Shown here in pieces: positions 4,923-10,517 of a DNA stretch of 10,517 bases. Numbering within the stretch: the stretch's first letter is position 1; the number at the start of each line of letters is the position of its first letter. A program made the position numbers and the translations under genes. The stretch is from positions 1 to 10,517 of the forward strand of contig JADFUQ010000262.1 of the NCBI GenBank assembly GCA_015222065.1. Direction: 5' to 3'. The notes beneath the pieces are model-generated. The model was not told where the DNA came from and did not search any database. It saw only the letters and a program-made list of their open reading frames with translations. The stretch is from Bacteroidota bacterium. Lineage in GTDB: Bacteria > Bacteroidota > Bacteroidia > Bacteroidales > VadinHA17.

Positions 4923-7286
4923 TCACATCCCATCATATTCCGTCCTGCTGATGATCTCGTTTTGCAGGTCTTCTCCTAAATCATTATAATAATCGCTGTA
5001 TCCTGCCACCCTTACAATCAGGTCACGGTAATTCTCAGGATTTTTCTGTGCATCTTTCAGGGTTTCTGCATCAACCACATTAAACTGGATATGATGACCA
5101 TCCATCCGAAAATAGGCACGGATAAGATTTCCGAGTTTGACAATATTTGCTTCAGTATTAAAGAAACCGGGCGAGAATTTCTGGTTAAGCAATGTGCCTC
5201 CGGTTTTAATGTGATCTATCCTTGCAACCGATTTTATTACAGCAGTGGGACCCTCAATGTCGGCACCCTGAACAGGTGAAATTCCTTCAGAAACAGGTTT
5301 ACCTGCTTTTCTCCCGTCGGGCATTGCACCGATAACACTTCCGAAGTAAATATGGCTTGTGGTCGGTAACAGATTGATCCTGAATTCTCCTCCACGGGCA
5401 GTGGGCCTGCCATTCACCGCATCATAGAAACAGTTGAAAACTATTACTGCCTGCCGGTCGGCATATTCATCATCATTGCCAAACTTGGGAGTTTCATAAA
5501 CCAGTTTATGCCGCAATTCATCATACCCCTGGTAATTGGTTTTCAATGCATTCAGCAGCTCAGCCATTGCTATATCTTTCTTATCAAAAACATGATACCT
5601 GACAGAGGTAAGATTATCGGTAATACTACCCAGCCCAACCCCCTGGATATAGCTTGTATTATACCTTGCCCCTCCGGCATTATAGTCTTTTCCGTTCTTT
5701 ATACAATCATCTATAAGCATCGACAGGAATGGCACAGGCAAAAAACCGGCGTTAATTCTCTCAATAATATTGTTTCCCTTTATCTTGATATCGATAAACC
5801 GGTTTAACTGCTTTTTCCATGCCTCTGTTAATTTGTCAAACGACCTGAATTTTGTTGGATCTCCCGTTTGGATACCGATCTGTTTACCTGTAACAGGATC
5901 CGTTCCGTTGTTCAGAGTTATCTCAAGTACCTTATTAAAGTTAAAATAGCCCGTTAGGAAATATGCCTCTGTACCAAAAGCTCCGGACTCAACACATCCG
6001 CTGGCACCTCCGTTACGAGCATCTTCAACTGATTTTCCCTGGCGAACAAGCTCCTTAATAATTGCATCAGTATTAAAAACCGATGGCTGACCAAACCCGG
6101 TTTTAATGATCTTAAGTGCTCTATGAATAAATTTATCAGGGTTCTTTTTGCTCAGTTGTACCATCGATGAGGGCTGGAGTATCCGCATCTCCTCAATAAC
6201 ATCTAATATCAGGTAACTAAGCTCATTTACTGCATCAGAACCATCTTCTTTCAATCCCCCCAGGTTGATCAGTGTAAAATCAGTATAAGTATTACTTTCC
6301 TGAGCTGTTACCCCAATCTTGGGAGGTGAAGGATGATTATTAAATTTTACCCAGAAACATTGCAGCAGTTCGATAGCTTTTTCTGCATCTAAGCTGCCAT
6401 CTTTCAATCCTTTCTTATAAAACGGGTAGAGGTGCTGATCGAGCCTGCCCGGATTAAAAGAATCCCATGGATTAAGTTCAGTGATCACTCCCAGGTGAAC
6501 AAACCAGTAATATTGTAAAGCTTCATGAAATGTTTCAGGGGCATTTGCCGGCACTTTTCTGCAAACTGCAACCATTTTTTTCAATTCTTCTTTTCGTTTA
6601 CTATCCTGTTCATTTGCAGCCTGTTTAGCAAGCTTTTCCGCATGTCTTTCAGCAAACATAATTAAGGCACCGGCAGCAATATCCATTGCTTTAAGTTCCT
6701 CTCTGCGATCATACGCATCCCTATCTTTATAAAAATCCAGTTTTTCTATCTGCTCCCTTATCTCCTTCTGAATGTCAACCATTCCCTGACTGTATATTTT
6801 TTTTCCAAGTACAGTATGTCCGGGAGCCCGTTGTTCCTGAAATTCAGTAAAAACACCGGCTTCATATGCATTCAACCACTCTTTATCCATATTCCGCATT
6901 ATCCTGTCACGGTTGGTATTTCCTTTCCAGAACGGAATGATCTGTTCTTTGTATATCTTCCGTGTCTTTTCATCAACCTTAAACGAAACTTTTGGTCTGG
7001 AGTCAAGAATATCCAGATCTTTAAGGGAATGTAATGTAATCTCAGGATATGTAGGAGTTACTTTAGGTGCAGAACCCCTCTCTCCTACTATCAGTTCAAG
7101 ATCATTAATACATATATTTTTTTTCATTAAAATATGTTCAAAGAGGTTTGCCCGTTCAACAGGTTTTGACAAACCCGGAATATTTTGATTCTGATAATAA
7201 TCAGTCACCAAAACAGCTCTTTCATGCGATAAACGGTTTATTGCATTCAAACTTTGCTCTCTTAATTTCCTGACACGTTTGTTCAT
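4923..7286 (-). CDS. hypD: Glycyl radical enzyme, probable trans-4-hydroxy-L-proline dehydratase (HypD)
   Basis: This 787-residue protein is a complete glycyl radical enzyme. The C-terminal motif RVAGYSDYY places the radical on Gly762, and SGCVES gives the active-site thiyl Cys431 with Glu433. HypD from Clostridioides difficile, as I remember its structural work, uses Phe152, His160, Asp278, Ser334, Phe340, Cys434, Glu436, Tyr450 and Gly765. Here the same residue types sit at 149, 157, 275, 331, 337, 431, 433, 447 and 762, a constant offset of three. HypD dehydrates trans-4-hydroxy-L-proline to 1-pyrroline-5-carboxylate, which ProC reduces to proline, in the anaerobic cytoplasm. A single Cys at the active site argues against pyruvate formate-lyase, which has Cys-Cys. 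The activase gene ends 44 bases upstream, so the two form an operon. No proC is in the window. The name should not be confused with hydrogenase maturation HypD. A related hydroxyproline or other dehydratase remains possible. Confidence 0.8.
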   Translation of the reverse strand: MNKRVRKLREQSLNAINRLSHERAVLVTDYYQNQNIPGLSKPVERANLFEHILMKKNICINDLELIVGERGSAPKVTPTYPEITLHSLKDLDILDSRPKVSFKVDEKTRKIYKEQIIPFWKGNTNRDRIMRNMDKEWLNAYEAGVFTEFQEQRAPGHTVLGKKIYSQGMVDIQKEIREQIEKLDFYKDRDAYDRREELKAMDIAAGALIMFAERHAEKLAKQAANEQDSKRKEELKKMVAVCRKVPANAPETFHEALQYYWFVHLGVITELNPWDSFNPGRLDQHLYPFYKKGLKDGSLDAEKAIELLQCFWVKFNNHPSPPKIGVTAQESNTYTDFTLINLGGLKEDGSDAVNELSYLILDVIEEMRILQPSSMVQLSKKNPDKFIHRALKIIKTGFGQPSVFNTDAIIKELVRQGKSVEDARNGGASGCVESGAFGTEAYFLTGYFNFNKVLEITLNNGTDPVTGKQIGIQTGDPTKFRSFDKLTEAWKKQLNRFIDIKIKGNNIIERINAGFLPVPFLSMLIDDCIKNGKDYNAGGARYNTSYIQGVGLGSITDNLTSVRYHVFDKKDIAMAELLNALKTNYQGYDELRHKLVYETPKFGNDDEYADRQAVIVFNCFYDAVNGRPTARGGEFRINLLPTTSHIYFGSVIGAMPDGRKAGKPVSEGISPVQGADIEGPTAVIKSVARIDHIKTGGTLLNQKFSPGFFNTEANIVKLGNLIRAYFRMDGHHIQFNVVDAETLKDAQKNPENYRDLIVRVAGYSDYYNDLGEDLQNEIISRTEYDGM

Positions 7287-7289
7287 TTC

Positions 7290-7324
7290 GTAATTTGTAA
7301 TTTGTAATTTTTAATTTTTAATTT
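7290..7324. repeat. Five-copy heptamer array between activase and dehydratase genes
   Basis: On the + strand the array reads GTAATTT three times and then TTAATTT twice, 35 bases without interruption. It fills most of the 44-base gap between the activase stop and the hypD start, ending four bases before the ATG on the - strand. It therefore holds the leader of the hypD message, and copy number would set the spacing between the two genes. Confidence 0.75.
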
Positions 7325-7330
7325 CTATTC

Positions 7331-8128
7331 TTATCCACCTATTACCACGGCAAAACCGGTTTCTTCAAACTTCTTCCTGATGGATTCCAATTGAGCGGGA
7401 TCAGGTTCTTCAATTTCGTAAACTTGTCGTTTTAGTCCAAGCCTCTTAGCTTTACTGCTAGCCATTTTATGATAAGGAAGCAAATCAATATATTTTACAT
7501 TCGGATATAACTTTTCAAGTAATGATTTCATCAGGTCAATATTTTTTTCAGAATCATTATAATCCGGCACAACCGGAAAACGAATTACAATATTCCTCTT
7601 TCTGTTTGATAACCATTCAAGATTCTCAATAATAAGCTTATTAGAAACACCTGTAAATTTTTTATGCAATTTGTCATCCATGTGTTTCAGGTCATAAAGA
7701 AACAGATCAATCAGTTTATAAACACTTTCCAATTTCTCCATTTTTATATAACCGGTTGTATCTACAGTAGTGTGAATATTCTTTTTCCTGCAAGCAGTAA
7801 GCAAACCGGTTAAAAATTCATATTGCGCAAATGGTTCTCCTCCCGAAAATGTCACTCCCCCTCCTGATTCCTCAAAAAATATCTTATCCTTTTCAATCTC
7901 CTTCATCACTGCATTAACAGTCATCCAATAACCTATCTCTTTTTGTTTTTTAAAAACCTTCCCCTCCAGTTTATCAACATGCATATATGACTCAGTGTTA
8001 AAACACCGGCTTTCCGGATTATGACACCACAGGCAATTCAAAGGACACCCCTTAAGGAATACGGTGGTCCTGATCCCTGGACCATCATGTAGTGCAAGTC
8101 TTTTTATATCAAAGATCAGACCTTTCAT
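7331..8128 (-). CDS. Glycyl radical enzyme activase (radical SAM), partner of HypD
   Basis: This 265-residue radical SAM enzyme uses S-adenosylmethionine and a [4Fe-4S] cluster to place the radical on the Gly of the dehydratase encoded next to it. The cluster motif is Cys28-x3-Cys32-x2-Cys35 (KGCPLNCLWCHNPES). It is preceded by HDGPGIRTTVFLKG, a signature of glycyl radical activases, and followed by SGGGVTFSGGEP, which contains the SAM-binding GGE. Most activases other than that of pyruvate formate-lyase carry an insert after the first cluster with eight Cys for two more iron-sulfur clusters. Here the segment up to MTVNAVMKEI is only about 30 residues and has one extra Cys (Cys42), so the insert is missing and the protein is shorter than the usual 300 or so. 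It is the first gene of the pair, 44 bases before hypD. The ATG at 8128 begins right at the conserved N-terminal strand. No clear promoter is seen. Confidence 0.88.
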   Translation of the reverse strand: MKGLIFDIKRLALHDGPGIRTTVFLKGCPLNCLWCHNPESRCFNTESYMHVDKLEGKVFKKQKEIGYWMTVNAVMKEIEKDKIFFEESGGGVTFSGGEPFAQYEFLTGLLTACRKKNIHTTVDTTGYIKMEKLESVYKLIDLFLYDLKHMDDKLHKKFTGVSNKLIIENLEWLSNRKRNIVIRFPVVPDYNDSEKNIDLMKSLLEKLYPNVKYIDLLPYHKMASSKAKRLGLKRQVYEIEEPDPAQLESIRKKFEETGFAVVIGG

Positions 8129-8206
8129 AACTGATAAATCTCAATTAACAAAAAATAATTACAGATATAATAATAAAATGGATTCAGAAAGTCAGGAATG
8201 CTTCAC

Positions 8207-8221
8207 ACCGGTCAGACCGGT
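8207..8221. repeat. ACCGGT-type palindrome, copy in opposite orientation
   Basis: ACCGGTC-A-GACCGGT is the exact reverse complement of the copy at 3889-3903. It lies 79 bases upstream of the activase start, where a regulator could act, in a 267-base gap that is otherwise without clear features apart from a short hairpin at 8275-8289 (TTCCCG-CTA-CGGGAA). Confidence 0.5.
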
Positions 8222-8395
8222 AGGTTACTTGCAGAAATGATCTCTAATAGAAGATCCAGCATTCAAACAGGCATTTCCCGCTACGGGAATAAAACGGAAT
8301 ATATTTGGGTTGTCTGTTCATGCTTTTGTGATGTATAGTACAAATTTAAAACAATCTTAGATAGATTGCCAGTAATTTGGGTGAAAACTTCACAT

Positions 8396-8932
8396 TTACT
8401 CAGGTTCATGCAAGGGTTTTTTAGATAATATCATTAGAAGGTCTTTCTCTAATGTTTCAGCAGGGGTTTCAATAATTCTACCCAGTTCCTTTATTCCATC
8501 ATAAACAATAAAAGTAGGAACTCTTTCAATTTTGAGTGCACTAATATCCATTCCCGGAACCACCTTATCCCTGTTAACACTGATCAGTTCCACTTTTTCA
8601 TCCGGGATACCCGCATCATCCATAATCCTGTAGAATCTGGGCACTTCTCTCTGACTATCAGAACACCATGAACCCATAACTATCTTTACCCGTAATACAT
8701 CATTGATATTTTTTTTAAGTTTCTCAATAACACTTTGTTCAGGTGTATATTCCTCATATTCAAAGTCGTACCATTCCTGAAATGGTTCCATGGTAAATGC
8801 ATCGAGATTACATTCTCCTATCAGTATCATGCTACCAACCCTTTCAGAAAATTCAATTTTGTTTATATCCTGTGAGAATCCGGTAAGTGTAAAGAAGAGA
8901 AGAATAATTGCAGTAAAATAAGTTTTTTGCAT
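8396..8932 (-). CDS. Exported thioredoxin-fold protein with a CxxS site
   Basis: The 178-residue protein starts with a signal peptide (MQKTYFTAIILLFFTLTGFS, cleavage probably near residue 21), so it acts outside the cytoplasm. The thioredoxin-like domain fills residues 65-170. The active site reads WCSDS, with Cys90 and Ser93, so the second redox Cys of CxxC is Ser. Pro139 in RVPTF is the expected cis-proline next to the site. One further Cys (Cys41) lies before the domain. CxxS forms cannot complete the usual dithiol reaction alone; they tend to form mixed disulfides, act as isomerase or chaperone, or use another thiol. The partner is unknown. The gene stands alone behind the pepD terminator. 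A TATATTTA box at 8955-8962 on the - strand resembles the -7 consensus and could be its promoter. The gene ends in TAA, and no convincing terminator follows. Confidence 0.8.
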   Translation of the reverse strand: MQKTYFTAIILLFFTLTGFSQDINKIEFSERVGSMILIGECNLDAFTMEPFQEWYDFEYEEYTPEQSVIEKLKKNINDVLRVKIVMGSWCSDSQREVPRFYRIMDDAGIPDEKVELISVNRDKVVPGMDISALKIERVPTFIVYDGIKELGRIIETPAETLEKDLLMILSKKPLHEPE

Positions 8933-8960
8933 CTTATATTAGTTTTTTACAGTGTAAATA

Positions 8961-9000
8961 TAAAAAAACCGGGAACAAAATTCTTTTGTAATCCCGGTTT
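8961..9000 (-). terminator. Rho-independent terminator of pepD
   Basis: A long stem is made by TCCCGGTTT (8992-9000) with AAACCGGGA (8966-8974), and by TTTTGT (8984-8989) with ACAAAA (8975-8980), around a three-base loop with a two-base bulge. In the - direction it is followed directly by seven T (8962-8968 read as the complement). It lies 51 bases past the pepD stop and just before the next gene, so it separates the two units. Confidence 0.85.
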
Positions 9001-9050
9001 ACACATTTAAGTCATGAAAAAAATCATAATGTGAGCATACACACAATATT

Positions 9051-10511
9051 CTATTTTTCAGGAATTGCCTTTAAAGTTTCAAGAAGGAATTCCCAGAATT
9101 TTGCAACTGTTTCGATATTTACTTTTTCATCAGGAGAGTGCGGGAACCGGATGGTTGGACCGAACGAGATCATATCCAGGTTTGGATAGACACCACCAAG
9201 CAATCCACATTCAAGACCTGCATGAATAGCCTTTATTTCAGGTACTTTACCAAACTTTTTGTTATATACATCCTGCATTATTTTCAGAATAGCTGAATCC
9301 ATATTCGGTTTCCAGCCTTGATACTCACCATCAAATACAATATCAATTCCAGCCGGTTCGAATACGCATGTGAACATATTTTTCAGATCTTCCTTTGCAG
9401 ACTCCACCGAACTTCTCATCAGGCACTGAATTTTAACCTCATTCCCTTCCGACTTAATCACAGCGAGGTTAGTTGATGTTTCAACAAGACCTTCCATATC
9501 AGTGCTCATCCTGACAACTCCGTTTGGACATGCATAAACAGCATTCAGAAGCTTATCTTGTGATACCTTATCCATTACACTTTCAGGCATTTCAGCAGGT
9601 TTAGCTTCCAGTTTCAGGCCCGGATCGATTGATGAAAACTCATTCTTAAATATTTGTTCGTATTCCTTAACACACTCTAAAAACTCCTTTTCGCCGTCAG
9701 CAGGCACAGTAACAATTGCAAAAGATTCCCTTGGAATAGCATTCCTCAGGCTTCCTCCCTCAATATCACCAATTCGTAATCCATGCTTTTTTGCAGCATG
9801 CCACATATACCTGTTCAGCAGTTTATTTGAATTCCCTTTTTCAAGAGGGATATCTATACCTGAGTGTCCGCCTTTTAAGCCCGATAATTCCAGTTTGAAA
9901 GCTTTGTGCCCATCCGGTACATTTTCTTTCTTAAATGTAATTTTCATATTACCATTTGTACCTCCGGCACAACCAACATAAAGCTCACCTTCATCTTCAG
10001 AGTCCATATTGATAAGTATATCACCATCAAGAATACCAGCCTTAAGACCAAAAGCCCCGGTCATTCCGGTCTCTTCATCAATTGTAAACAGGGCCTCTAC
10101 AGGTCCGTGCTGCAGGTCATCAGACTCGAGGATACTCATTGCAGCGGCAACACCCATACCATTATCAGCACCCAGAGTTGTTCCATCAGCAGTTACCCAG
10201 CCATCATCTATAAAAGGTTCAATAGGGTCTGTTTCAAAGTCGAATATCTTATCACTGTTTTTCTGGGGGACCATATCCAAATGTCCCTGAAGAACAACAG
10301 TTTTCCTGTTTTCCATCCCGGAAGTTGCAGGCTTCTTAATGATCACGTTACCTACTTCGTCCACAATAGTTTCAAGTCCAAGGTTTTCACCAAATTCACG
10401 CATAAACTGAATGATTTTTCCTTCCTTTTTTGAAGGTCTGGGAACCTGAGTAAGACTATAAAAATGTTTCCAGAGTACTTTTGGATCAAGTTCACTTATT
10501 TTATTACTCAT
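9051..10511 (-). CDS. pepD: Cytosolic M20C dipeptidase (aminoacyl-histidine dipeptidase, PepD)
   Basis: This 486-residue zinc enzyme hydrolyses dipeptides such as Xaa-His and many others in the cytoplasm. Its length agrees with E. coli PepD (485). The two-metal site is complete: His77 in QGHLDMV with catalytic Asp79, Asp116 in GADNG bridging the metals, the general base Glu146 and ligand Glu147 in DEETG, Asp170 in NMDSEDEG and His458 in FPHSPDE near the C-terminus. The lid domain between the two catalytic halves, with GLKGGHSGIDI near its start, is also present. There is no signal peptide. The ATG at 10511 matches the family N-terminus, and only six bases upstream are visible, so promoter and leader lie outside the window. 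The gene ends in TAG and has its own terminator, so it is not co-transcribed with the thioredoxin-fold gene. It would complete the breakdown of imported peptides. Confidence 0.93.
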   Translation of the reverse strand: MSNKISELDPKVLWKHFYSLTQVPRPSKKEGKIIQFMREFGENLGLETIVDEVGNVIIKKPATSGMENRKTVVLQGHLDMVPQKNSDKIFDFETDPIEPFIDDGWVTADGTTLGADNGMGVAAAMSILESDDLQHGPVEALFTIDEETGMTGAFGLKAGILDGDILINMDSEDEGELYVGCAGGTNGNMKITFKKENVPDGHKAFKLELSGLKGGHSGIDIPLEKGNSNKLLNRYMWHAAKKHGLRIGDIEGGSLRNAIPRESFAIVTVPADGEKEFLECVKEYEQIFKNEFSSIDPGLKLEAKPAEMPESVMDKVSQDKLLNAVYACPNGVVRMSTDMEGLVETSTNLAVIKSEGNEVKIQCLMRSSVESAKEDLKNMFTCVFEPAGIDIVFDGEYQGWKPNMDSAILKIMQDVYNKKFGKVPEIKAIHAGLECGLLGGVYPNLDMISFGPTIRFPHSPDEKVNIETVAKFWEFLLETLKAIPEK

Positions 10512-10517
10512 AGTATA

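Noticed and set aside
4763..4951. Open frame of 62 codons on the + strand
   Set aside because: It covers palindromes and the pyrimidine repeat and enters the hypD end antisense; the product is a low-complexity Ser/Pro/Phe sequence.
4923..7286. Pyruvate formate-lyase (formate acetyltransferase)
   Set aside because: The active site has one Cys in SGCVES instead of the Cys-Cys pair of true pyruvate formate-lyase, and the substrate-site residues agree with HypD.
4923..7286. Hydrogenase maturation protein HypD (same symbol)
   Set aside because: That protein is about half this length and is not a glycyl radical enzyme; the RVAGYS motif and thiyl Cys here are decisive.
7290..7324. CRISPR-like array
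   Set aside because: The repeats are 7 bases long with no spacers, so this is a simple tandem repeat.
8275..8289. Hairpin TTCCCG-CTA-CGGGAA as a terminator
   Set aside because: No T-run follows on either strand, and the nearest upstream gene on the - strand ends 107 bases away.
8381..8393. Hairpin GTGAA-AAC-TTCAC as terminator of the thioredoxin-fold gene
   Set aside because: The stem is only five pairs and is followed by no T-run, so it could easily be chance.
9906..10433. Open frame of 175 codons on the + strand
   Set aside because: It lies wholly antisense to the well-supported pepD gene, has no family features and is rich in Ser, Ile and Cys as expected for a shadow frame.

Overview
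The window looks like chromosome from an anaerobic or facultative member of the Bacteroidota, probably of the Bacteroidales/Marinilabiliales type. The grounds are moderate AT-richness, weak or absent Shine-Dalgarno sites, a TAnnTTTG-like -7 box, a Bacteroidota-style ParE-like toxin and antitoxin pair, a secreted M1 peptidase followed by a polytopic membrane protein, and an oxygen-sensitive glycyl radical enzyme. This placement is inferred from style and protein families; there is no rRNA or other marker gene.

Left part, + strand: the C-terminal end of an acyl-CoA synthetase-like adenylating enzyme (1-306), then an exported M1-family metallopeptidase (380-2383) and, 15 bases on, a six-helix membrane protein of unknown function (2399-3265). 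A stretch rich in inverted repeats follows (3266-3591), then a small hypothetical protein of 55 residues (3592-3759).

Middle: a type II toxin-antitoxin pair on the - strand (4068-4585), with non-coding DNA on both sides. This DNA carries several copies of a short ACCGGT-based palindrome and larger hairpins. A further copy of the palindrome, in the opposite orientation, lies upstream of the activase gene.

Right part, - strand: a glycyl radical enzyme activase (8128-7331) and then the glycyl radical enzyme (7286-4923). The enzyme is best read as trans-4-hydroxy-L-proline dehydratase (HypD): the active-site positions I remember for that enzyme are all present at a constant offset of three residues. 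Upstream are a secreted thioredoxin-fold protein with a CxxS site (8932-8396) and an M20C dipeptidase, PepD (10511-9051), closed by a strong intrinsic terminator.

How the genes may work together: HypD dehydrates hydroxyproline, which comes mostly from collagen and plant wall proteins, to pyrroline-5-carboxylate, which ProC would reduce to proline. The two peptidases in the window could supply such amino acids from peptides, but they are separate transcription units, so that link is only a hypothesis. No proC gene lies in the window. The least explained features are the small palindrome family, the 130-base element with inverted ends (3275-3404), the heptamer array between activase and dehydratase, and the activase without the usual ferredoxin-like insert.
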